A DNA stretch of 64,000 bases from Cyathus striatus (Eukaryota > Basidiomycota > Agaricomycetes > Agaricales > Nidulariaceae): positions 4,565,384 to 4,629,383 of the forward strand of contig JAOVFP010000011.1 of NCBI GenBank assembly GCA_025738555.1. Direction: 5' to 3'. Below the pieces are notes generated by a model, which was not told where the DNA came from, did no database searches, and worked only from the letters and a program-made list of their open reading frames with translations. Each line of letters starts with the position of its first letter. The stretch's first letter is position 1. This document shows, in pieces, positions 49,201 through 60,227 of this stretch. The position numbers were made by a program, and so were the translations under genes.

Positions 49201-51460
49201 TCTCTCCCTATCGCGTTCCCTCTGCTCCCTCTCTCTAATTTCCCGTTCTCTTCCCTCTCTTTCTCTTATATCGCGTTTATCGTCCCTCTGTGCAGGCACA
49301 GGTGGGGGCGCAGGACTTCCAATCCTTGATCCAGCACGACTTCCCTGTCCCCCAAGACCAGGCACAAACTGCGTATGAAACTGAGTCTGGAACTGTCTCT
49401 GCGGTGGTTGCTGCTGCTGCTGCTGTTGTTGTTGTTGCTGTGGAGGCGGGGGAAGGGGATTATGATGGTGGTGCAAATGGTGGTGGTGATGCGGGTAGGG
49501 CGGATGTTGAAGGAGTTGGGGGTGTTGATGTTGATGCTGGTGTTGGGGGTGTGTGGGATGTTGTTGGGGATGTGCCTGGTGTGGGGGGTGCTGGTGTGGA
49601 TGGTGGAGGTGGGGATGTGGATGAGAGAGGGAGGGGACGTGGTGGTGATGTGCATGTTGGTGTGAGGACTGGGGTGCGGATTGGGACTTTGGTGCTGCTG
49701 GCGGGCCGGGTTGGGAGGGAGGAGGGCCGGACATGGGCATGCCCATGGTCAACTCTCTTTCCCGTTCTCGTTCCCTGTCTCTATGATAGGCATGCATTGC
49801 AGGCTGAGGGGGCGGCCTCTCCCTCTCCCTCTCGCGTTCTCGTTCTCGTTCTCTTTCGCGCTGGTCGGGTGGCACGCCCATGCCAACGGCTCTGTCTCTC
49901 TCCCTCTCGAGCTCCTTCTCTCGCTCTCTCTCGCGTTCGCGCTCCCTCCGATCGATATAATGTCGATCGACCCTTTCGCGCTCTCGTTCCCTCTCCCTTT
50001 CCCTTTCCCGTTCGCCGGCCCTCTCCCTCTCCCTTTCGCGTTCGCGGTCGCCAGAGCGCTGCATAACGAGCATCTCTGTAGGTGTTCCTGTTCTCTGCTG
50101 TTGAGGAGGCGGGCCGGGGGGTGGACGGCGCTGTTGCTGCTGGTGCATGTAGTCCAAATCGTCGTCGCGCCTGTCGCGCTGGCGCATGATATCGATCCTC
50201 TCGCGCTCTCTCTCGCCGTCGATTCTCTGGCGTTCACGTGGGTCTAAAAGAAATTGGCAAGGATTCAAGAAACAGTAGAGAAGACATACCCATTCCAGGA
50301 CCGGTTAATGGTGCACCTGGCCCGACGAGGACCTGGGGTTGGGGCGGTGGACCTTGTTGCTGCTGTTGTGGTGGGGGTGGTGGCTGTTGTTGCAGCTTTC
50401 TTCTGTCGCGGTCTCGCTGGTCCCATTCCATGCCCAGGCGGTCTAGCTGTCTTTGGGACTGGCCTTGGGACTGTGAGGATGAAGAAGGCTGGACAGAAGA
50501 AACCGCTGCTTCCCGATCAACCAAGGACCCCGGGAGCCACGTGCCTGGTGGCGGGGGGCCGGCTGAGGCGGGGGGACCAGAGGGAACAGGGGGGGCGTCC
50601 TGGGGGCGGAGGGAGGCCATGGCGGGCGAGTGCGACTTGGACAGCGCCGGGGACGATGAAGCTGGCTGGGGCGGAGTGCGCTGCGACGGCGGTGGACGGA
50701 TGCCGGCCGGGGGAGGGGCGGGGGCAGAGGCGTAGTTTGGATTTGAGGGGTTCGAGTGGGGAGGAGAGTGGGAGGGAGGCCCGGGGGCTGGGGCTGGAGG
50801 GCCGGGGGGTGCGCCTGGGCCGCGGAGAGGCGGAGGGTAGGTGGCGGGCGGGGCTTGGGGAGGAGGAGGAGCAGATGTTGGAGGAAGCGTGGTTCGGGGG
50901 TACTCTGCCGGATGGGGAGCAGCAGCCGGTGGGGGTGGAGGCACGCCGGGGCCGGCTGTCTGCTGCTGCTGCTGTTGCTGGGGGGGAGGGGGCACGCCAG
51001 GGCCAGCAGGCATCGGGGGGAGTGCGCCCGAGGTCGCACGCATTCTGTTCTGCGGGGCCCTTTCATGGTACGGCGAGGCGGACGGCGGCGGGGGATATGG
51101 GTTGGCTGGCGGGGGAGGGCCGGTCTGCCATGGTGGATCTTTTGGGATCTGGGATGGGTAGGGGGGTGACCACTGGGGCGGGCGGGGACGTGAGTCATAC
51201 GGGGGCCACGAGGAGCCAGAAGAGGAGGGATGTCCTCGTTCTCGCTCTCGTTCTCGCTCCCTATCCCTCTCCCTTTCTCTCTCCCTATCCCTCTCTCTCT
51301 CCCTATCCCTCTCCCTATCCCTCTCCCTCTCCCTCTCCCTGTCCCCCCTCTCCCGCTCTCTCGCCCTCTCCCTCTCCCTATCTCTCTCGCGCTCGAGCTC
51401 CTGGCGTCGTCTGGAGGCATCGTCGCTGGGCGAGTCCTGCAAGAGCTTTGCTACGTTCAT
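46280..51460 (-). CDS. Rxt3-family histone deacetylation protein, repeat-rich
   Basis: 1675 aa from exons 51460-50290, 50243-47845, 47792-47461 and 47405-46280. The N-terminal 800 residues are low complexity: alternating RE/RD tracts (about 51400-51235, 50060-49750 and 49270-49120), Pro/Gln stretches, a His-rich block (about 49690-49450) and a polyQ run near 49410-49440. The ordered part carries TTIHLGTFVFPKLPFPYLF, RIYTDDSDLFLCALHAGWI and an FISGIQGIHGESSVRREEVV segment, then RTVVFGTGQAGDLRLGYKY; the end is acidic and Glu/Pro-rich with a final QVKCWKWGSSLRKNF. This matches Rxt3, a subunit of the Rpd3L deacetylase complex. The mixed-charge tracts resemble those that drive nuclear-speckle association. 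Long antisense frames here arise from the biased codons. Confidence 0.78.
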
Positions 51461-54400
51461 GGTTGAGTGTCGGTGGGAAGAGACAAGAATCACAAAAAAG
51501 GCACGCGGCTGCTGGCCCACCTCAACAATTTCTCTTTCCTTATTCGGCTCATTCCCAGCATCCGCTTTTTCCGATGTCATCAATCGAGATCTATTCCACG
51601 TGGACAAAGATCACTACGACCGATCTGGCTTCCTCACACCTCTTCCTCGTTCTATCAATAATCCACATCATGAACCAGGGTATCACTCTCCTCCTCGACG
51701 CCCTTTTCGCGGCCCGTCCCGCACTTGACATTGTCAACTCTCTTCAACTTATCCGATCATCTATTAATGAATCCCACTATGTAGATGCTGTCTAATCGCG
51801 GCAGTTCGCGGTTGCGCTGTCTCACCACTACGGACCGTCTCGCATCTTACGTTCCTATCACCTTTCTGCTTGATAACAGGAATCTACTCACTATCATTCC
51901 CAGACGCGCCGTCCATGTCCATACTTGACAAGTCCATTAACATCACTTTACAGCTTTCCCCAATTATTTAGAACCATGATCGACGTGACCTCAATTTCAC
52001 TATTCTTCGATCGTTTATCTCCATATTCAATGAAAACAACCAGAGTTAAACCTATATCACTGATGTATCTGCTGTGCACGGTATCATCGAACAAAAACTG
52101 ACGCTGTCCCTTATAGCATCTATGCCGGGAAAGAAGTATCAAGCCCAGAAGTATGATCTAGTATGATATGCACAGTTTTACCGATTCGCAGCACACAATC
52201 GCGGAAATCGAAATGTCTCCGCCGCAATATCTCAATTCGTATAACAACCCAGTGAGCTATGCTGGTGTTTTCCGAGTCTAACTAGTTAGCAAGCAATGTT
52301 TTTATAGCTGTTGTCCAAGTTTAACGCCGTCAACAACTAAAATAAGCATTGCTATGTACCTGGGTACTGGATAAGCGGTGTCAAACAATTATGATGCCTA
52401 CTGACATTTTACCTTGCAGCATCTCAATAAAGCGCATTTATCTATTGTGCGATGTTTTAACATCAATTCAAATAACAACTTGAGCCACCTAGGCTTTTTT
52501 GACTTTTATTGCACTTGTACGCCGAATGGCTTTAATAACTTCTCAACAATACAAAGTGTAAGCCTACCGCAGCACTTGATGATAGAAATCCAAATATGCA
52601 ATACCGGCCGTCGACGTCAGCTCTGAGCGTCGAAGACATCGCATTCATCGCCCTAGTAGCTGACCTCCTTGGGGGATCCCGGACTCCGAGTGCAATTCAA
52701 ATTTAGATTGCGTTTCTTTGACCAACCACTGGGAAGCTTGGCCTACTTAAATCTAAATGCGCAATAAGTACATAGTGGGAAATTGTATTCAAAGAACTGT
52801 ACAGACTATTGGCATAGCCGTCCAGGAACTTGTCAAATGGGAAGGACTTCCCGGCGGTTAGCCCCAGAAATGGAGAGAATACTTTAGAGCCAAGGTCCAG
52901 ACGCAGAGAACAGCAAGTACAACGGCGAGAAGGTTGATAAATTGTCAAGTTATTTATCACAGCAGCTGGCAAATCGGCTCATACGACACCGTCAGCGGGA
53001 TTCCAGAAGAAATTGAATCTGTACCATTCGCTGAGTTGGAAATTTGGAAAATGAATTCTCCGTTATATACTTGATAAGTACGTGTTGCTGTTCACAAATT
53101 AGCCAAGTTTGTGCCTTTCCTTCAACCCTCCCGCAAGAAGAGAAAATATATTAATTCATCAGCTGAATCGAATATAAAAATAGATCTTAATATATGGAAT
53201 TCAGGCCGTGAATAATGTGCCGTTGCGCGATTTCATGTACGATAGTTATTATTAGACGCCTAAATATTATGGAGAAAGAGGTAGTACCTTACCTGACAAT
53301 GGAAGGCATGAAATAAATGAGACGGAGACTTGATGCAGTGGTTGTGCGCGCTGTGATGGTTTCTAAGAGCGAGAGAAGGAGTCTAGGGGAAAAAATAGCT
53401 TGAAGAGTTATCTCAATGATTGGATGACTTCGAATGACTTCGAAATTCAAAGTGAGCGTTTCCAAGACAACTTTTGCTCCCACATCCTCCTACCGGCTGC
53501 CGTCTGGAACGTTCACACGACGAACATAATACGTCGACTCGTCAGACTGAACATATTTTTCTGGTATTTTTGGACCTTTCCGTATCCATTTCACTGAAGA
53601 CGGTTCGGCCGGGGCCTGTTTAACAGACTTTATAACTGTAAACACCGCCGTACATTTCACTTCCCATGTCGATGAGGTCCCTGGCGTAGGCTAAATGCCA
53701 AATGGTGATGGTCTTGGGGCTGGTTTGAATCTATTACTTCAGCTGCGTATGGAGGTTCAATAGGTAGTTTGTATCATTGAAAAACACTACGTTAGTGAGC
53801 GCACATATAATAATAAAAAAGGACGTTACTCCTGTGGAAGTTGCGCCATTTTGTCAACTGGAGGCACATCGACGCGTTCCGCCTGCTAAAGCGCTGCATC
53901 GTTGACGTCGGGGCGGACTAGCACGGACCGCAAACCTCATTTGTGTGATGTGCTTTCCCACGCTTGTGCCGCTTGCGATGAATCGGTGACGCGTTGCGCA
54001 CTACTCTGACCCCAGAACAATGCTATTGAACTTGAGGAAGCTCAAAGTTTCTACTTATACCATCTCGTCTCTGAAAATTTCGAAAACATCCGTGGTAGTT
54101 AGGAGGTCTAGTAAGTAAATACTAAACATTGTCTAAACACCTCTTCAATGAAACAAAGACCCTTTCACTCGTCCTAGGTTCCTAGCATGACTCTTACAAT
54201 CACACGCCTACTAAGTTCGGATAGAAAACGCCACTGCCCGCCTGTCGGTTTCCTTTCATCTTCTGAATTTCTCAAGGCCCTCCAAGAGCGACAATTCAAA
54301 TGGGCACTTCCCGGAATGAACTGACCCTGAGCGGACCCAATGGGTCAACCGAAGGCTACCTGCTCTCAGACGAGCAGTTAAAGCAGGACAAAGACGAACT

Positions 54401-54523
54401 GGTCGCTTTCATGCTTCTTTCCTATTTGCCTGTAATAATTTACTGCTGCAATCAGAAGCCTTTTCTACGTGCTCAGCGCTCTTCATTGAGTTAGGGCTTC
54501 TGCCACGACATTTCATTTTCAAA
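51461..54523. other. Gene-poor 3-kb region
   Basis: No gene could be supported. Just upstream of the Rxt3 gene, plus-strand 51580-51728 encodes a hydrophilic stretch ending GYHSPPRRPFRGPSRT that could be an exon, but no start or partner exon was found. From 52000 to 54180 the sequence is AT-rich with only short frames. An ATG frame at 54187-54327 (begins MTLTITRLLSSDRKR) is isolated. No terminal repeats or transposon domains were recognised. Confidence 0.4.
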
Positions 54524-55776
54524 ATGATGCTTTCGAGAGGTGGTTTAGTGTTGTCGTCGGAGTCTGATACGCTACTCAAAGGTATGCAGTGGATTGTAGC
54601 TTTGGTTTCGTTATATAACAAACCTACCAACATAGTGTTCATTACAATTCTCCACGTCGTTGCTATCAACTCTGCAATTTTTAGGTTCTTCTACAGAAAA
54701 TCCACTCAGCGTCTAGGGTGGGATGACTATATATCTCTGCTTTCTGCCCTCGTGGATTGTATGTTCTTCGCTCTGTTATGGATGGGTGCGGCTAGCGATG
54801 GTAAGCTTATTATCATCTCGCCTTTTTGCACCATTCTTACATACTCCCAAAGGTAGTCTTAGTACGATATCCTCAAGACGTATACGATACTGGCTCACTA
54901 TTATATCGTCTATTATAGTCGTCTGGTCTGCAGGCCTTAATGTTTCTTATCGGCGAAATATCGAACTGAGTTTGCTGACAGGGCTGACAATACAAGTATT
55001 CTGTTCGCCATGGCGAGAATCTTTCGCTTTGATAAACAAATGCGTCGGCTGTGCAATTATCTCGGGATTTTCTTCATATTCCTCTGCCTTTCCATTATCG
55101 CCCACGTATCTGTTTTGTGCCGTAATGATTCCAAATGGATTTTTAAACCTGAAAATAGGATCCGCTGCATTCAATCTGAGGGGTATCGGATATACTTCAC
55201 TGCGTGTAAGTTCCATCTCCTTATCCTTATACTTTCATGGTATCTGACGCTAAAACAGTGTACATCATGGCTGATACGATTCTCATTACAATACCGGCGT
55301 ATACCCTGTGGTGTTGTAGGCCGTCTCGCAACCAAGCACGATTGTTTTGGCCTGGGTTAGGTGCAGCCGTCTTCGGCCTGATGCTCGATATCCTATACAT
55401 CATTTTTCTCTTCGCGCCACCTCATTGGGAACCCAATGCCGGTTTGTTGAGAGTGCGAACAGGTCATTTAGAGGTGAGTTAGTATTCAGATACCGTAGAC
55501 CGAAAGCTGAATTCATGCTATAAGGCTTCCCTCTCTCTACTAACGTCTCATGTTTTCTTTTTGACAGTTATATTCTATCATCACTGTCGAAATGAAGATA
55601 TTGAAGCCACAGAAGAAAGTAGCACTATTACATTAACTGATGTCGAGATTGATTCCGCAGATTTCGACTCCGAAAGCAGAAGTACAAAACCTGCATCAGT
55701 GCGAAGTACGAATGAGTACTTCTGTTCCCACTACTATAGCCGCAGAACTGACATTAACGCTATGTATTGCAGATAA
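54524..55776 (+). CDS. Seven-helix membrane protein, tandem copy 1
   Basis: 309 aa from exons 54524-54581, 54636-54800, 54853-54925, 54982-55205, 55259-55473, 55525-55715 and 55773-55776. Seven hydrophobic segments with the spacing of fungal rhodopsin-like/Pth11-type proteins: ITILHVVAINSAIFRFFYR (TM1), LGWDDY after TM1, FAMARIF at the end of TM3, IMADTILITIPAYTL (TM5), APPHWEP in the loop before TM7, and an acidic C-tail TLTDVEIDSADF. There is no TM7 lysine for retinal. Likely an orphan surface receptor or membrane protein of unknown ligand. The last splice (4-nt terminal exon) is uncertain; a donor at 55706 would end at 55787 instead. First of three head-to-tail paralogues. Confidence 0.72.
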
Positions 55777-56579
55777 TGATCATTAGCTATTCAATTTACT
55801 TAAGTATATCATAACATCTACCGGCTACCATTCAAGAATGAACAGAGAACTTGGAGGCTTGGACTACTGAAATGCTTACAGTATATTTACACCATCACTA
55901 GTACTTATCCGAGCGATACTTTTCTGAAGGTGACGGCACTGCGACTTCATGAACCTATACAATACGGGTATTGTGGACAGAGTTGGGACAAAGTTCTGGA
56001 TATTATAAATTGTTTACGCTTGCATGCACAGCCTTTTCTGCAGTCAGATTTAAGTATATCTTTGTTAATAATTCATTTTAAATACTGATGTAAATTACGA
56101 AATATTCGGCTAAATGATGGTTCGAGTTTAGATTTAGAGTTAGACCTTTGATGGCGTCGATATTGATATTGATATTGATGTGCCATATTCTCTTTTCCAG
56201 ATGATCACATGCACAGTTCAAACGTTCAAACCCGCTTCAATTCATGCTCTGCGGTGATTTTTTCCGCAGCTCTCATAAAGCAATACTGCTGGTGTTTCGT
56301 GGTGACCTTCGATTTTCCCAAGCTACTTACAAGGGTATCAGTTCCGTCGGGCAATACTTGTGGGCTTCAACCCTGAAGGCCTGTCCGTTCGGCGTTGGGA
56401 CCATAAGTAATAAGATGGATCAGCGAACATTAGTACTTACTTAAAGGTGGCGGGTGGCGGGAGTACAAATATCGCTACCGTTCCTCACAGGTGCTCCGCG
56501 TTTCCTGTGACTGGGCTCACTCTTTAGTCACAAGAGCTCTCCTAACATACACTCAACATCACCACAAACGCTTCTTGTA
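55777..56579. other. Intergenic, no gene seen
   Basis: About 0.8 kb between 7TM copies 1 and 2. A short ATTGAT-type hexamer repeat lies near 56157-56180. No supported frame. Confidence 0.5.
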
Positions 56580-57784
56580 ATGAAAGATGGTCTATGGATG
56601 TCTACTCAGACTGATATGGCGCTCAGAGGTACGCATATACGTTACTTCGTCTCGATAAGGATACCGTGTCTAATGGTCATATAAAGTTATGGTCACCGTA
56701 CTTCACGTCGTTGCTGTGGCTGCCTCATTCTACAGATTCTTTTATCAACGCCGTATTCATCGCTTATGGTGGGACGACTGCACTGCATTGTTTGCTGCGG
56801 TTGTGGACTGCCTATTCTTCGCTATGTTATGGATGGCTACTGCTAAAGACGGCGCATTTACACTACATGCTAACCGCGCTCGATTTTGGCTTACTGCTTT
56901 ATGTCCTTTGATCATCATATGGTATATGTTATTTTTGTTGCATCATAGGAGAACTGACACAACTTAATAGGGTGAATCATATAACGATGATTCTATCTGT
57001 GGCCAGGATATTTCCACCCAGCAAGCAAAATCATCGTCTCTGCGTTTATATATCAGCAGTCTTTGTATTCTTCCTTCTATCAATTTGCAGTTACCTGTGC
57101 ATTCATTGTAGTTCCGAGACAAAGTGGCTTTATTTCAAAAATATGGCCGTGTGTACACCTCCAAATGCATTTCGGATATTAGTTTGCTCAAGTATGTATC
57201 CTTATTTTCATTCTAAGAACAGTCACCAATCTCTACGACAGTGAATGCTGCTGGTGACGCGATTGTTATTGCCATCCCGTTCTATATTTTGTGTGTTGGC
57301 CGTCCATGTCTTAGTAACTGGGTTCGTCGGCTTCGAGCAGCTTTGGCCGCAGGTGCTTTTAGCTCTATATTCACTGTCGTATACATTGTTTTCATGCTCG
57401 CGCCACCACGATGGGAACCAGCTGCAACTACTTTAAGACTACGAATGGGTCACCTAGAGGTACACTCACCGTAAACTTCTATATGTTGACTTTTTGCTTA
57501 GAATTTCTTCGCAGGCGTCGGGCTCCTTGATTATGTCTCATATATGCTTTTGCGTGGCATTCTTAATGTCAAATGAAACCTCAGAAGATAGCAGTGTGCT
57601 AACTCTTACGGAAGTCGAAATTGATAGTTCAGATTTCGAAACGTCTACTCGATCGCTTGCTGAGAATGTAGGGCCCAGTAATAGTAAGACTACATCTGTG
57701 GGTACCGGTGAGTTCTGTCTACACCATTTGACAACATATTTAAGTTCTGACTCGTGTTTCGCAGATAATAACACTTCTGTTTGA
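56580..57784 (+). CDS. Seven-helix membrane protein, tandem copy 2
   Basis: 311 aa from exons 56580-56628, 56687-56921, 56971-57191, 57242-57459, 57515-57707 and 57765-57784. Aligns by eye with copy 1 throughout: VTVLHVVAVAASFYRFFYQ, LWWDDC, LSVARIFP, AAGDAIVIAIPFYIL, APPRWEPA, RMGHLE, and the tail TLTEVEIDSSDFETS. Intron positions after the short first exon, after IIIW, before the TM5 block, after HLE and in the tail match copy 1. The intron that copy 1 has after SDG (54801-54852) is absent here. The shared acidic tail suggests a conserved cytoplasmic interaction. Function unknown. Confidence 0.75.
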
Positions 57785-58748
57785 TATACTTACTACTCAA
57801 CGTTTCAACGTTTCCTTTTGACTGGATACGGAGGGAGTAAACGGACACCTCCATCACTACTTATGTTGTCTTCAGTGCTATTTCGATTCGCTTTAAAATA
57901 TGTTTTATTTATGGTGGTTTTTATCCTAATTTAATAACAAAGTCGAGACTCGATCAACCTGTAGCTTGTCACCTATTCACTGGCAGTGGGGCGGTCCAGA
58001 ATAGTGGGTGGTTCGAATTCAAGGGCAGTCAATGTTGAATGTTGAATGGGCGGTGGTTTTTGAGTTGACACATTTAATTCCAGGCCCCTACTAGTTTCAT
58101 CAAGTTAGCGACAACTCTAATGCCAAGCAACAGTGCGTGTACTTAGTAATATTATACAGATGTTTTTCGCTCAGACTCTGACAGTTTTCTCTCGTTTTTT
58201 TCAAGTTAGCACCCTTCAATTTATAATATTTACTTGCTATACCTCCAGAGTCCAGCATGCTGCCACCAGGTAATAACATGATTACCTATGACGGGTTACC
58301 ACATTCTCCTTATTATCTACTATTAGCTGTAGCAAGGCTCAATCGGTTCTCCTGGCGAATACAGTACTATAGTATGAAACATTACAAAAACCGACCCTGG
58401 CGGCATATACCTTCGGCAAATAACGGACCTACACTCCTGGCACACGGACGTATTGCGCAAGTATTGCGGTACTGCAAAATCGATTGCAAAATGACCTGCA
58501 AAGTGTTTTCGTTTTGACACATGCAAATGGGGTGAAAATTTATTTATATACTGTATTATCTCAGGAATCTGGTCACATTAGCATAAATTCGAAATTTTTA
58601 TTTTCTGAAGACTGTACATTTAGAATAAAATACATGTGCTGCGTGGAGGACCTTGTATAGAAACATTTCAAGCTTTAATTTCTTTTTTTGAAGTATTCTG
58701 TGAGATGTCACTGCCCAGTGCCAGTGCTCCTAGCGAATAAGTTTAATC
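57785..58748. other. Intergenic, no gene seen
   Basis: About 1 kb between 7TM copies 2 and 3. It includes GGTTCGAATTC at about 58009, which resembles a tRNA B box but has no tRNA around it. No supported frame. Confidence 0.5.
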
Positions 58749-60126
58749 ATGAAGCCCTTGGCAAGTGACGGACCTGAAACCAACTTGAAGCTTCTAAATT
58801 CGAGGGCTGTCGAGGAGCAAAGCTGGCAAAAAGCTGGTTGCAATTGTAAGTAATTGCTACCTCGAGTTGAACAATGTGGTATATTCCTCCTTATGCTATG
58901 ATAGTCCTTAAAGGTCTGTGCATGAAATAATCTCATTGAAAGTACTTCTTTGATGCCTCTACAGTTTTTTCTGGAGCCTTGCACTGTACATCAATAACTT
59001 TGTCTGTACTTCGCGTATCCTATCGGAGGCACATAAGGCGGTTATGGTGGGACGATTATTTCGTTCTATTGGCTGCCTGTGGGGAATTTTTATTCCTAAT
59101 CATTCTAATTATAGGAGCAACAAATGCGGGTCAGTTTAGTCGATGATAAACTATTCACAACTCTTTAATCCATAAAATTTAGCTCAGTTACCGGCGTACC
59201 AAGGAGCTCGGTATTGGATTGGTATTGCAATATTCATATTTATTAATTGGTATGTGAGGTACGGACCTGGACTTTAAGACTAGATACCACGTTATCCTAT
59301 AGGACTTCTCGAATAAGCCTGGCACTGGCATTCGCTAGAATATTTCCTTCGACTGAAACTATGCATAAACTTGGAGTATTCATGGCCCTACTTTTTTTTG
59401 GCCTTGGAACAATAATCAGCATTTGGGTTTTCGTGGCATGTCGAGACTCTTCCTTATGGGTCATTTCTACAGTACTTACCTATTGCGACGCACCCCAACC
59501 TTGGAAAATTCTATTTCTAACGTGTATTAGGTGATATATTTTATCTCGGGAATATTTGAACTCACCTGATTCAAGCTAAGGTAGTATCCGATGGTCTGCT
59601 TGTTTCTGTCCCTTTAATCAAGCTGTGGGATGTCAACCTGCCACGCCCGGAACGACGGCTTGTTCTCAGCGGCTTTGCTGCAAGCACTTTATCTTCCCTT
59701 GCTTCAGCTGTCTCAATTGTTTTTCAATTTGCACCCGCCAACTGGGAACCGGCAAGAGCGTTTTTACGTGTAGTTATTTCGCATTTTGAGGTGAGGAATA
59801 AGTATGCTATGCAAACTTAGACCTTTATTACTTACTTAAATAAAACCATGCAGACTTCAGTTACTGTGATTGTATGCAACACGTTAGTTTTGGTCGCGTA
59901 TCTATACAGCCACTCGTGGAGGGACTCAGGCAATGATTCAACTGTTAATGAATCACATACTCAACCAACCACTGATTCCGATCAGCATACATCACAATTA
60001 ACTACGAGCAACCTCGTATTAACCGACATATTGGAAGGATACACATCACAATTTGATTTAACTTCCTCTTTCAAAAGTAACACCGATACTTCGCTTTCTA
60101 GTAGAACGCGATCTTTGCGAGAGTAA
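58749..60126 (+). CDS. Seven-helix membrane protein, tandem copy 3
   Basis: 345 aa from exons 58749-58845, 58965-59129, 59183-59249, 59303-59523, 59576-59790 and 59854-60126. The most divergent copy, but it keeps LWWDDYFVLLAA, ALAFARIFPSTE, SDGLLVSVPLIKLW, FAPANWEPA and SHFE at the same places, and the intron positions. The tail is longer (about 90 residues), Ser/Thr-rich and without the VEID motif. The first exon and its 119-nt intron are less certain than the rest. Probable orphan 7TM protein of the same family. Confidence 0.68.
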
Positions 60127-60227
60127 GGATTTGGTCCGTGCGCACTACTACTATACATTGACATAATAATGCTCGAATAATGCATAATCCAGAGCAATAG
60201 CTTCAGCTTCCTGGAGGTTCACCATTG

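Noticed and set aside
49290..50066. 258-aa Gly/Val-rich plus-strand frame
   Set aside because: Composition is the complement of His/Gln/Pro codons of the Rxt3 tracts.
50254..51795. 513-aa plus-strand frame opposite the Rxt3 gene
   Set aside because: Antisense shadow of Arg/Glu/Pro codon repeats; no domain, no splice logic, and the minus strand carries the conserved Rxt3 core.
54187..54327. Short ATG frame upstream of 7TM copy 1
   Set aside because: Single short frame, no family match and no partner exon.
56157..56180. Short hexamer microsatellite
   Set aside because: Only three to four units; no evident role.
58009..58019. GGTTCGAATTC, tRNA B-box-like
   Set aside because: No acceptor or anticodon stem can be folded around it.
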